Below, one piece after another: positions 1 to 6,603 of a stretch of 10,390 bases of DNA. Under the pieces are notes generated by a model, which was not told where the DNA came from, made no database searches, and saw only the letters and a list, made by a program, of their open reading frames with translations. The DNA is taken from contig MVQY01000055.1 in assembly GCA_002067325.1 (NCBI GenBank), positions 1 through 10,390 of the forward strand. Reading direction: 5' to 3'. The position numbers and the translations under genes are program-made. Numbering within the stretch: the first letter of the stretch is position 1; each line of letters starts with the position of its first letter. This DNA comes from Methanobacterium sp. PtaU1.Bin097. Lineage in GTDB: Archaea; Methanobacteriota; Methanobacteria; Methanobacteriales; Methanobacteriaceae.

Positions 1-399
1 TCTCCGGATTTAGGTAAGGCCAAAACCCTGAAGATGCTTAGAAGTTCCTATACTAAGGGTGTTTCTGCACTGTTACTTGAATCACTGTATTCGGCCTACC
101 AGATGGGTTTGGATGAAGAATTAATGAAATGCTTAGAGAGCACCGAGTGCCCGGGCTTTAGAGAATCAGCTCTTTCCCGTGTCAAAAATAGTGCATATCA
201 TGCAGAGAGAAAATCACAGGAAATGGAAGAAGTTCTAAAATTCATGAAGGAACAAAGTCAGTTGGGATCAACAGAGGAAGATGAACATCCTTCCATGATA
301 GAAGCTTCAGGTGAATATTTTAAATATATTTCCAGGATAATAGAGCTTGATAAAAAACCAGATAGTTTAAAAGAGCTCTTCAAATCAATTGAGGATTGA
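1..399 (+). CDS. NAD(P)-binding 6-phosphogluconate dehydrogenase-like protein, C-terminal part (5' end outside window)
   Basis: The reading frame is open from base 1 and ends at TGA 397-399, so the gene starts upstream of the window; the first ATG in view (34) is internal. The visible 132 residues begin with SPDLGKAKTLKMLRSSYTKG and go on with LLLESLYSAYQMGLD. This matches the helical C-terminal domain (DUF1932 type) that follows an N-terminal Rossmann domain in proteins related to 6-phosphogluconate and 3-hydroxyisobutyrate dehydrogenases. In that superfamily the first domain binds NAD(P) and the helical domain forms the dimer and the substrate pocket; the lysine in the KMLRSS region lies near where those enzymes place a catalytic lysine. 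The rest is helical and charged. The substrate cannot be told from this fragment. Family assignment is from remembered motif shape; the missing Rossmann half would settle it. Confidence 0.72.
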   Translation, partial: SPDLGKAKTLKMLRSSYTKGVSALLLESLYSAYQMGLDEELMKCLESTECPGFRESALSRVKNSAYHAERKSQEMEEVLKFMKEQSQLGSTEEDEHPSMIEASGEYFKYISRIIELDKKPDSLKELFKSIED

Positions 400-452
400 G
401 AAATTAGTAAGAATTATCTGCTTGTAAATCAAATTATATATAGGGCTTCATT

Positions 453-460
453 AAGGAGGT
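453..460 (+). promoter_or_regulatory. Strong ribosome binding site of the 65-aa gene
   Basis: AAGGAGGT stands six bases before ATG 466 and pairs almost fully with the usual 3' end of archaeal 16S rRNA. It fixes the start of the small gene. Confidence 0.75.
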
Positions 461-465
461 TTCCA

Positions 466-663
466 ATGGCTAAGCCGGACCTGGAGAAAATCTGTCAAGA
501 GGATTTAGAGAAACTCATTGGTAAAAAAATCATTAGCGTAAGATTCAAATCTTATAATGAGGACTGCTGGAGAATGCACATAGATACAGATCAGGGAAGG
601 ATAGTCATGACATTCTGCAGGGATTGGCCCTGTCCTGTAGTTGAATACAGGAAACCAAAATAA
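466..663 (+). CDS. Small conserved-looking protein of unknown function, 65 aa
   Basis: I do not recognise this protein. The ATG at 466 follows a near-perfect ribosome binding site, AAGGAGGT at 453-460, six bases away, which is the main reason to accept so short a gene. A short helical N-terminus (PDLEKICQEDLEKLIGKK) is followed by what looks like a small beta sheet: IISVRF, WRMHIDT, GRIVMTF and CPVVEY. There are four cysteines (10, 34, 51 and 56) and two tryptophans, many for this length. No membrane helix or signal peptide is visible, so it is probably cytosolic. It lies 66 bases after the dehydrogenase-like gene on the same strand and could share its transcript. The cysteine pair at 51 and 56 could bind a metal or be chance. 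Confidence 0.68.
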   Translation: MAKPDLEKICQEDLEKLIGKKIISVRFKSYNEDCWRMHIDTDQGRIVMTFCRDWPCPVVEYRKPK

Positions 664-684
664 AAAAATTCAGATTGATCATTA

Positions 685-700
685 AATAAATATATTTATT
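685..700. repeat. 16-bp perfect AT palindrome
   Basis: AATAAATATATTTATT reads the same on both strands and lies just after the 65-aa gene. It consists only of A and T, so chance in this AT-rich gap is a real possibility. The rest of the gap (664-853) is AT-rich, with a T-run at about 752-758 that could help end transcription; no other feature is seen in it. Confidence 0.3.
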
Positions 701-853
701 AAACCTGTTCATATTGATTTTGTCTACATCTAAATTAATTATAATATTCCATTTTTTTATGAAATTTAACATCTAAGAATAGTTTTAAAATGTATTTTTA
801 ATATTAAAAAAGGTTGAGAGAAAGTAATGTGCCCAGCTATGCATTGAACGTTG

Positions 854-1450
854 CTAGGGATGCATGATATCATCCACAGTGAGACCGTTTGCTTCAAGCT
901 TAGGTATCCATTGGGCATTGGCAATTTCTACATACATCTCCTTGGGAATATCTGGTTCAGTAAAGATGTTATCACTGGCGGTATCTGAAAGAAGCAGCTG
1001 CATGAACTGTTCTTTTCCTTTATCAGTTTTATTCCGTGCCTCTGGCGGTAGGTGGGGGGTAAAAGGACCTGCGCCTATACCAAGACCTGCTTTCCAGGGA
1101 AGACCAACTGCCTCAGCCCAGCACCGGATTCTCCCGAGTGCCCATTTGGTTTGGTATCCTTCATAGAATCCCAGATTGCAGACTGCGTACACCGATGGCT
1201 TCTTTTTGGGGGGATGGTCTTTGATAAACTCATTCAACTCTTCCAAGTACGAGACTACATGTGAAGGTAGACTGTCGAAGTAGAGGGGGAACACAAACAC
1301 CAGGCGGTCACAGGAAAGGATTTGTTCAAATTTCTCAGGTTTCACTGCATTGAAGACAAAAACTTCCCCTTTGTCCCTGATTGCTTCTACCATTTCTTCA
1401 ATCAGGTAAGCGGAGATGCTTCCCTTCTTTTTAGGACTACCCATAATCAT
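854..1450 (-). CDS. Flavodoxin-fold NAD(P)H:FMN-type oxidoreductase with phosphate loop
   Basis: This is a 198-residue flavodoxin-like protein. The N-terminus IMGSPKKKGSISAYLIEEM is the classical FMN phosphate-binding loop and following helix (GSPKKKGS at residues 4-11). FPLYFDSLPSHVVSYLEEL (54-72) matches the second flavin-contacting loop and helix, and CNLGFYEG (91-98) and GIGAGPF (124-130) the third. Enzymes of this type move electrons from NAD(P)H or ferredoxin through FMN in the cytosol; the substrate is unknown. It lies directly behind another flavodoxin-like gene (stop TAA 1461-1459), clearly in one operon. The first in-frame ATG is at 1450, but the first beta strand is then very short and the ribosome binding site lies 19 bases away. 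An ATA codon at 1462-1460 is better placed and would give four more residues before this Met. The fold is fairly certain, the start is not. Confidence 0.82.
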   Translation of the reverse strand: MIMGSPKKKGSISAYLIEEMVEAIRDKGEVFVFNAVKPEKFEQILSCDRLVFVFPLYFDSLPSHVVSYLEELNEFIKDHPPKKKPSVYAVCNLGFYEGYQTKWALGRIRCWAEAVGLPWKAGLGIGAGPFTPHLPPEARNKTDKGKEQFMQLLLSDTASDNIFTEPDIPKEMYVEIANAQWIPKLEANGLTVDDIMHP

Positions 1451-1458
1451 GGCGAGAT

Positions 1459-1965
1459 TTATAATATAACCTCCTTAAAGATGTCGTTGACGAAGTGCAA
1501 TTCACCAGTTGTATTCTGTCCCATGTTTGCTTTATTTGCAATATAAAGCCCCTTCATCATTTCTTTTTCCAGATCAGTGATTTTTTCCCCGTAAATGTAT
1601 ACATCAAAATTAGGAGATCCATTCTCCCTTGAGACATGTTTTAATTCACCGTTACGTATCTCAAAAAAAGGGGTACCGTTACCGATTGAGCGGTCAAAGA
1701 CGTTTTTTACAAACCGGCTATAGCCACCATATACACATCTGCTGATGACAATAATTTCTTCTCCGATAAATTGCGTTGACATATCTTGGTAGCCGTCTTT
1801 CATGATGCAATGCATCGGGGTTTTAATCCAGCAACTGAAACAACCGATACATTTTCTAATTGGACCCTTTGTTTCGGCTATTATCCTAACATCCCCTCTA
1901 TCTTTTAAACTAGGAAATGCCTTAAGAAATTCTTCCGGATCCAGATCATGAACAATAACTTTCAT
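1459..1965 (-). CDS. Flavodoxin-family protein with Isf-like cysteine motif
   Basis: The product has 168 residues from ATG 1965. I prefer this to the GTG 15 bases upstream because GGGGAG lies at the right distance before the ATG and MKVIVHDLD is a natural first strand. Residues 39-53 hold cysteines 39, 42, 45 and 53 (CIGCFSCW, then a distal Cys), the spacing CxxCxxCx7C. In archaeal iron-sulfur flavoproteins (Isf) a motif of this type binds a 4Fe-4S cluster. EEIIVISRCVYGGYSRFVKNVFDR (69-92) is typical of the flavodoxin superfamily. The usual Ser/Thr- or Gly-rich phosphate loop after strand 1 is missing; HDLDPEEF stands there instead, so FMN binding by this chain alone is doubtful. It is the first gene of a pair with the downstream phosphate-loop protein, and the two could form a heterodimer. 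Its substrate is unknown. Confidence 0.83.
   Translation of the reverse strand: MKVIVHDLDPEEFLKAFPSLKDRGDVRIIAETKGPIRKCIGCFSCWIKTPMHCIMKDGYQDMSTQFIGEEIIVISRCVYGGYSRFVKNVFDRSIGNGTPFFEIRNGELKHVSRENGSPNFDVYIYGEKITDLEKEMMKGLYIANKANMGQNTTGELHFVNDIFKEVIL
1469..1475 (-). promoter_or_regulatory. Ribosome binding site pointing to an ATA codon
   Basis: On the minus strand AAGGAGGT lies inside the last codons of the Isf-like gene. Seven bases after GGAGG comes ATA (1462-1460), which overlaps the stop TAA (1461-1459) as ATAA. The nearest in-frame ATG is 12 bases further on (1450). The ribosome binding site is therefore well placed for the ATA and poorly placed for the ATG. Confidence 0.6.
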
Positions 1966-2148
1966 TTTTAATCTCCCCACTTGTTTCTCTCTTTTTTTAC
2001 AAAAATATCGTTTTTAGTAATTTTTATTTCATTCATAACGAAGTTAAAAATGTACGATAGTAAAAAATAAAATATTTTAATATAAATCAATTTCTATTTT
2101 CAGGGTATTTTAAGAAATCCAGCACATAGCATAATTAAAAATTATTTC

Positions 2149-2161
2149 TTTCAAATTGAAA
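2149..2161. promoter_or_regulatory. 13-bp palindrome in the divergent promoter region (possible operator)
   Basis: TTTCAA and TTGAAA flank a single base, a perfect inverted repeat about 70 bases upstream of the TATA-like box of the short-chain dehydrogenase gene. The region 1981-2277 separates two divergent genes and should hold both promoters. The palindrome could be a regulator site, but the AT-rich setting makes chance likely. Confidence 0.22.
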
Positions 2162-2222
2162 TTTAATAGATTTTTAGTAGTTTTAGATTCACAGGATGTA
2201 GGAGTACTGTCAGCACTATTTT

Positions 2223-2238
2223 GGAAAGATATATAATA
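2223..2238 (+). promoter_or_regulatory. Archaeal BRE/TATA promoter of the short-chain dehydrogenase gene
   Basis: GGAAAG followed by ATATATAATA fits the archaeal BRE plus TATA layout. Transcription would start about 25 bases downstream, near 2258, leaving a short leader that includes the ribosome binding site GGAGGGAG at 2267-2274 and ATG 2278. The spacing supports this start rather than the TTG at 2221, which would lie upstream of the transcript. Confidence 0.5.
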
Positions 2239-2277
2239 TTTTTTAATAAAATAATATTTAATAATTGGAGGGAGAAA

Positions 2278-3159
2278 ATGGTAGAATCAAAGTATTATAA
2301 GGATAAGATTTGTATTGTAACTGGTGCAAATTCCGGTATTGGATATGCGTTAACTGAAGAGCTTCTAAAAAGGGGAAGTATTGTTTATATGGCAGGGCGT
2401 AATCCTGAAAAAGTTCAAAAAGCTTCAATACATCTTTCTGATTATGAAGATCGCATTCATACTGTTATAGTGGATGTAACTAAACAGGATCAGGTACAAA
2501 AGGCAATCGAAGATACTGCCGAAGAAAGTGGTAGGATTGACTTTTTATTCAACAATGCAGGAGTAGGTTTTGGTTTTCCATTTACAGCTGCCACCCTCGA
2601 GGATTGGAAAACAATAATTGATACCAATCTTTGGAGTGTTATTTATGGCGTCCATGCTGCTGTGCCTATTATGTTAAAACAGGGATCTGGTCATATTGTT
2701 AACACAGGCTCCTTTGCAGGTATTTTTCCAACTCCTTTTGAGTCACCTTATGTTCTTACAAAATTTGGGGTCACTGGCCTCACTGAAAGTTTAAGATATG
2801 AGTATAGAGATAATGGCCTCTACTTCTCAACAATATGCCCAGCTAATGTTGCAACACCCATCTTTAATAAAGGACTGGACGGCAAACCCATTGGAGATCT
2901 TAAAATCCCTGATAATGCTTACCCTGCTGACAAAGCAGCGGTAGATATTTTAAATGCTGTTGCAGAGCATAAGGGCATTATAGTTATACCAAAGGAACCT
3001 TATGAGAACTTATGGAAATGTTATGTCCTTAATAGGCCAGAAGCAGAAAGTTTTGTACGTCAAATGTCAGAATATAAAAGGGCAGCTTTTAAAGAAATTT
3101 TTCAAAAGATGGATAATCAAGACAGAGAGAAATATGAAGAATTGATAAAAATTTTATGA
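2278..3159 (+). CDS. Short-chain dehydrogenase/reductase (classical SDR)
   Basis: The product has 293 residues and every hallmark of a classical SDR: cofactor loop TGANSGIG (15-22), an Arg after strand 2 (MAGR, residue 41) that suggests NADP(H), the NNAG motif (92-95), and the catalytic set Asn117, Ser145, Tyr158 and Lys162 (YVLTK). Such soluble enzymes reduce a carbonyl or oxidise an alcohol; the substrate cannot be read from the sequence. After about residue 190 the chain is less conserved, and it ends in a long charged helix. The ATG at 2278 is chosen because GGAGGGAG lies three bases upstream; a longer frame reaches back to TTG 2221 but its extra residues (IIFFNKIIFNNWREK) come from promoter sequence. 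The gene stands alone, divergent from the flavodoxin pair and convergent with the efflux transporter. Confidence 0.92.
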   Translation: MVESKYYKDKICIVTGANSGIGYALTEELLKRGSIVYMAGRNPEKVQKASIHLSDYEDRIHTVIVDVTKQDQVQKAIEDTAEESGRIDFLFNNAGVGFGFPFTAATLEDWKTIIDTNLWSVIYGVHAAVPIMLKQGSGHIVNTGSFAGIFPTPFESPYVLTKFGVTGLTESLRYEYRDNGLYFSTICPANVATPIFNKGLDGKPIGDLKIPDNAYPADKAAVDILNAVAEHKGIIVIPKEPYENLWKCYVLNRPEAESFVRQMSEYKRAAFKEIFQKMDNQDREKYEELIKIL

Positions 3160-3163
3160 ATTT

Positions 3164-3176
3164 CTCGAATGTCGAG
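3164..3176. repeat. Small inverted repeat just after the SDR stop codon
   Basis: CTCGA and TCGAG flank ATG, four bases after the stop of the SDR gene. The stem is only five base pairs and no T-run follows, so it is a weak candidate for a transcript-end structure. The rest of the gap to 3306 between the convergent genes shows no convincing feature. Confidence 0.2.
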
Positions 3177-3306
3177 GCAACTGCAGTAGCCCACCATATG
3201 GACTATTGGTAACATTGTAAGCTGTATTACTGAAAGAACATCCTGATATAGCTACAACAAAACACATTATAAAATTAATAAAAATAGATCGACAAATTTA
3301 AATAAT

Positions 3307-4878
3307 TTACTGTAATGGGGGCGGTTTGATGAAAATGGACATTAATAGTCCTACAAACAGCAGGAGGGCTGAAACTAAAAATGCCATCTGCATTCCCTGA
3401 GCACTGGAATGTAATGTTATAACAGCAAGATTAGGATCATCCTTAAGGGTGCTCATGTTAGGATGTAATATTTTATCCACCCAGGAATATATATCCTGGT
3501 TCAAAGCCTGTTGATTTTGATATTGGGGATATTCAACAGGAAGTGAAGATATTATACTGAAATAAACGGCTATAAAGTAAATCAATCCAATTAGAACAGT
3601 TCCAAGTGAAGAACCCACATTATTAAAGGTGCTTTGTATACCAGAACCGTCAGCATACTGGGTCTCTTTTAAACTGTTGAGAACAATATTGTTAAGGTTG
3701 GGAAGAGCCAATCCCAGGCCTGCGCCTAAAATGAACAACCCGGGAATCAAATCATACATATTCAAGTTTATATAGTTTAAGAATGAGAAATACAACATTA
3801 AAATACCAATAATAGAAACTATAAATCCTAAGGATACCAGGTGATTTTGTTTAATGTACTGGGCTAGTTTACTTCCACTTAGTGCAAAGATCAAACTTCC
3901 TCCAGCGGCTGCCAGTAGCAATAAACCCGTCATCAGAGCATTGGCATCATATCTGGTCTGCACATAGAGGGGCGTAATGTAGAATACTCCCGCCATAATC
4001 AAAGATGTAATTAGAACGGAGATAACACCCAGTGTGAATGGACGAACCTTTAAAATATTAACATCCATAAATGATTTTTTATTTTGTTTAATAAGCTTTC
4101 TTTGATAGAAAAAGAATATTATTAGAAGTAAAAACCCAGTTAATATCATGGCTATGGCTACTGTAAATCCTACAGGATTTATGATTGTTCCTGCATAATT
4201 AACCCATGCAGCCGGAGTATTCAACTGTAATAATCCGATAACTATCAGTAAAATTCCAAATGCAGAGAGAATAACCCCTTTAATATTTATATCAGACCAT
4301 TTTAAGGTGGGCTTTGATTCCAGGATGTTCTTTGATAAAAGAAGTATGATGAGAACAATTATAGCTTCCAGTGCAAAACCCCATCTCCAGGAGTAAAATG
4401 TGGTAAGGAAACCACCTAATAATGGCCCTATGGCCACTGATATGGTGAAAATTGTTGCTATAATTCCCAGTGCAAAGGTCCGCTGTTTACCAGAGTAGGT
4501 TGCAGTGGTTATTGCTGTTGTAGCAGGTAGCATTAATGCGGCTCCAAATCCCTCGATCACAGACCATCCCAGTAACAGCATACTGCTGGTAATACTGGTA
4601 GCAGCTATTATGGTCCCTATTCCATAGATTATAGCTCCAGTAAGGAATGTCTTTTTTCTACCCATCACATCCTGCAATTTTGCTCCGAAAAGTACGAAAC
4701 AACCCATTATTAGGGTGTAGATGGCTATTATGGATTGTACAGATCCTAGGGTGGTGTTCAAGTCTTTTACCAGGTAAATCATAGCTACATTCATAAAAGT
4801 GCTATCCAAACCGATGATAAATAAAGATAAAGAAATGACAAAAAGGGCCATCCAACCAGTTCTTGACTTGTTTAACAC
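3307..4878 (-). CDS. MFS multidrug efflux transporter, DHA2 (EmrB/QacA) type, 14 membrane helices
   Basis: This 523-residue membrane protein has about 14 hydrophobic segments, the number typical of the proton-driven DHA2 drug:H+ antiporters. Helix 1 holds FIIGLDSTFMNVAM, the family's LDxTxxNVA signature. The loop between helices 2 and 3 has motif A (GAKLQDVMGRKKT). Helix 5 carries the antiporter motif C with IGPLLGGFLTTF, followed by YSWRWGF. A hydrophilic stretch of about 45 residues lies between the last two helices. It should export toxic or amphipathic compounds through the cytoplasmic membrane; the substrate cannot be predicted. The start is GTG 4878, preceded by GGCGGGAT as a modest ribosome binding site; the next Met (residue 10) would cut into the approach to helix 1. 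It faces the SDR gene with 147 bases between them. Two palindromes upstream suggest repressor control. Confidence 0.92.
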   Translation of the reverse strand: MLNKSRTGWMALFVISLSLFIIGLDSTFMNVAMIYLVKDLNTTLGSVQSIIAIYTLIMGCFVLFGAKLQDVMGRKKTFLTGAIIYGIGTIIAATSITSSMLLLGWSVIEGFGAALMLPATTAITTATYSGKQRTFALGIIATIFTISVAIGPLLGGFLTTFYSWRWGFALEAIIVLIILLLSKNILESKPTLKWSDINIKGVILSAFGILLIVIGLLQLNTPAAWVNYAGTIINPVGFTVAIAMILTGFLLLIIFFFYQRKLIKQNKKSFMDVNILKVRPFTLGVISVLITSLIMAGVFYITPLYVQTRYDANALMTGLLLLAAAGGSLIFALSGSKLAQYIKQNHLVSLGFIVSIIGILMLYFSFLNYINLNMYDLIPGLFILGAGLGLALPNLNNIVLNSLKETQYADGSGIQSTFNNVGSSLGTVLIGLIYFIAVYFSIISSLPVEYPQYQNQQALNQDIYSWVDKILHPNMSTLKDDPNLAVITLHSSAQGMQMAFLVSALLLFVGLLMSIFIKPPPLQ

Positions 4879-4930
4879 TTAATCCCGCCTAAATATTATT
4901 AATAATTCTATCGATTAATTAAATTCTTTC

Positions 4931-4948
4931 ATATTTAATATTTTCGGT
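4931..4948 (-). promoter_or_regulatory. Candidate BRE/TATA promoter of the efflux gene (proximal)
   Basis: Read on the minus strand, CCGAAAATATTAAATATG fits an archaeal BRE (CCGAAA) plus an A/T box. Transcription would start near 4910, about 30 bases before GTG 4878. Confidence 0.4.
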
Positions 4949-4985
4949 TTTAAATTCTGAAAGTAGTACAGAAATAGAATTTTTT

Positions 4986-4999
4986 GTCTAAAATTAGAC
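4986..4999. promoter_or_regulatory. Perfect palindrome upstream of the efflux gene (possible operator)
   Basis: GTCTAA-AA-TTAGAC is a perfect inverted repeat with six-base arms. It runs directly into a second imperfect palindrome that begins at 4998. TTAGACCGACC across the join resembles half-sites of TetR-type efflux repressors. No regulator gene is in the window, so this is inferred from shape only. Confidence 0.4.
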
Positions 5000-5018
5000 C
5001 GACCATTAATTGGGCGGG
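4998..5018. promoter_or_regulatory. Imperfect GC-rich inverted repeat next to the perfect palindrome
   Basis: ACCGACCA and TGGGCGGG flank TTAAT and pair at six of eight positions. A cluster of G and C inside very AT-rich DNA is unusual here and points to a binding site. The core GGCGGGA recurs in the opposite orientation at 4883-4889, right at the ribosome binding site of the efflux gene. Confidence 0.38.
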
Positions 5019-5034
5019 AATATCTCCAAAAGAA

Positions 5035-5052
5035 GGTATATAAATTTATAAA
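5035..5052. promoter_or_regulatory. Second TATA-like element (distal)
   Basis: TATATAAATTTATA is nearly symmetric and could act in either direction. Read on the minus strand it would place a transcription start near 5010, right on the palindromes at 4986-5018, a usual repressor arrangement. No gene on the plus strand follows that it could serve. Confidence 0.28.
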
Positions 5053-5110
5053 AAAAAGAAAAATGATACAAAAATAAATATCTAAGTCGCTGATAACTAG
5101 TACTTCATGA

Positions 5111-5291
5111 TCATCTTGCTCTTCTCAATTTCTTTGGCAATTTTATCCCTTTATCAGCTAATATATCCATAAAATTTATTTTAAGAGCTTCTGTGAGCAG
5201 GCCATCATGCAGAATGGTTTTTACTGGTCTATACAAGGGTGAAATTTTTAGCCATCCAGACTTGTTTTTAAAGAAAATTTCAGAATAAGAA
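5111..5291 (-). pseudogene. Coding-like C-terminal fragment without start codon (gene remnant)
   Basis: On the minus strand one frame reads smoothly for about 60 codons to TGA 5113-5111: SYSEIFFKNKSGWLKISPLY, then RPVKTILHDGLLTEALKINF, then MDILADKGIKLPKKLRRAR. The composition, with regular helix-like spacing and a basic tail, looks like real protein and not like random AT-rich DNA. No ATG, GTG or TTG precedes it; the frame is open back into the end of the nucleotidyltransferase gene and stops at 5340-5342. The first Met is near the end. I read it as the 3' end of a decayed gene whose front part was lost, perhaps when the upstream gene arrived. I do not recognise the family. It could also be an extension reached by frameshift, which I think unlikely. 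Confidence 0.42.
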
Positions 5292-5294
5292 AAA

Positions 5295-6587
5295 CTACTT
5301 TGTAATGGATATTCTAACCCTGAAACCTTCCTTTTTCTTTACAATCTGGGCCTTTAAGGGAATGAATTGAGAATCAACAAGAAGACGTAGATATGTTGCA
5401 AATTTAGCTGGAAGTTTGAGGGGGCTTTTTATCTTACGATCCGGAGCCCGGATCTGGCAGGCAATCGCACCCCGCTTGTCCACGAATAATTCCGCCTCCA
5501 TACCTGCTTTAATGGAATCCACCTCAAAGGTTCTAAGGTGCAAACCCCCATCAAGGGTGTAAAGTGGGGGATCTCTTATAGTTTTACCCTTCCGGAACAT
5601 CTTATGGGCCTCTGAAGATGCTAGGCCTTCATTGGCCTTTGAAGCAACGAACCAGGCCCTTTCAATTACTTTACCAGTGGTCATGTCCGGGGGGATGATT
5701 CCTTCCTTCTCGTAATCCCTGATTAACTGGAAGACTTCCTGTTTGGTTACATCTTCTTCCGCGGCACTTGTGGCCAGTCTGCTTAAAACAGGACCGTAAC
5801 CTGCTTTCCTTAGAGATGCCCAGATCTGGTTTTCCAGTCTGTACTTCCTGCCTTTAACCAGTTCATCAGCTGCATCAGCATTGATATGGGCAATATTTAG
5901 AAGTTTAGACCGTGAATAATTATTTAATCTCTGTGTAAGGACATCCATATTCCTTTCACCAGGTAGATGGTGGTTTTCAAATTCTTGCTCCAAAATTTCT
6001 ACAGTAGAAGAAGGCAGGAGTTTATTAATACTACCCGGTATCTCCAGCTGATTTTTCAGTATCTCCTGGCGGATATTCCGTCCAGAGATCTTCTCCCCAT
6101 CCATCTTATACTCGGGGATTATGTGAAACTTCATCTTCCTGTGATATTTCTTGTAAAGGAAATCGTTCACTGCAAACCATCTGATTACATTCCTGTTTGG
6201 CAGGTTACGGGGAATACCACTGAATATCCCCTTCCTGGCGTATTCTGCTGAGAGTTTTTCCACCCGGGGGGTTGAAATATCAGCTGCATCAACATAATCT
6301 TCGACCCCGTCTTCGATCATCATGGCTATCCTGATGGGCACGGTGTATGCCAGAGTTAATCTGTGGTGCAGACCTTCAATGGGAACTATCTTATCGGCAC
6401 CAGCTTCCAGGGCCATCCGGGATCTGGCTTCAAAACTAGAAAAGAATGGGGCGTGGTTGGCACTGTAACCTTTGTTGAGGTAGATTACAACTTCACTTCC
6501 CTTTTTATCTGCTAGCTCACGGGCTTTTTCTATCAACTTCGCATGGCCTTTGTGGACCGGGTCGAAGTCTGCGCTTATTCCAATCAT
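5295..6587 (-). CDS. HIGH-superfamily nucleotidyltransferase, TmcAL-like, with long C-terminal extension
   Basis: From ATG 6587 the product has 430 residues. MIGISADFDPVHKGH is a textbook first strand and HxGH motif (His12, His15) of HIGH-type nucleotidyltransferases, and ISGRNIRQE (167-175) is the matching second ATP-binding motif. The stretch between them, with PFFSSFEARSRMALEAGADKIVP in the spacing seen in bacterial TmcAL, suggests that enzyme, which activates acetate with ATP to acetylate C34 of elongator tRNA-Met. The middle (about 200-330) is helical; the last 90 residues are beta-rich and basic and may bind RNA. The frame continues up to GTG 6617 inside the preceding RaSEA gene, but the motif should begin at the N-terminus, so I take the ATG, 16 bases after that gene's stop. 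No clear ribosome binding site exists for either start, so translational coupling is likely. Nucleotidyl transfer is near certain; the tRNA role is inferred from similarity and from the neighbour. Confidence 0.85.
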   Translation of the reverse strand: MIGISADFDPVHKGHAKLIEKARELADKKGSEVVIYLNKGYSANHAPFFSSFEARSRMALEAGADKIVPIEGLHHRLTLAYTVPIRIAMMIEDGVEDYVDAADISTPRVEKLSAEYARKGIFSGIPRNLPNRNVIRWFAVNDFLYKKYHRKMKFHIIPEYKMDGEKISGRNIRQEILKNQLEIPGSINKLLPSSTVEILEQEFENHHLPGERNMDVLTQRLNNYSRSKLLNIAHINADAADELVKGRKYRLENQIWASLRKAGYGPVLSRLATSAAEEDVTKQEVFQLIRDYEKEGIIPPDMTTGKVIERAWFVASKANEGLASSEAHKMFRKGKTIRDPPLYTLDGGLHLRTFEVDSIKAGMEAELFVDKRGAIACQIRAPDRKIKSPLKLPAKFATYLRLLVDSQFIPLKAQIVKKKEGFRVRISITK

Positions 6588-6603
6588 ATTTTTGAGATTA
6601 AAA

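Noticed and set aside
431..441. TATA-like stretch ATTATATATA before the 65-aa gene
   Set aside because: Transcription would begin around 460, removing the strong ribosome binding site from the message, so the spacing does not fit a promoter for this gene.
864..1546. Plus-strand open frames opposite the two flavodoxin-like genes
   Set aside because: They are antisense shadows of well-supported minus-strand genes; they have no ribosome binding sites and no recognisable protein pattern.
2221..2277. Upstream extension of the SDR gene to TTG 2221
   Set aside because: The extra codons overlap the TATA box and the ribosome binding site; the ATG at 2278 has an ideal ribosome binding site and fits the SDR family N-terminus.
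3221..3301. Short coding-like run AVLLKEHPDIATTKHIIK after the SDR gene
   Set aside because: Only 26 codons between stops with no start codon; too short to separate from chance, although it could be a scrap of a lost gene.
5967..6251. Plus-strand 94-aa frame inside the nucleotidyltransferase gene
   Set aside because: It is antisense to a gene with clear catalytic motifs and has no motif of its own.
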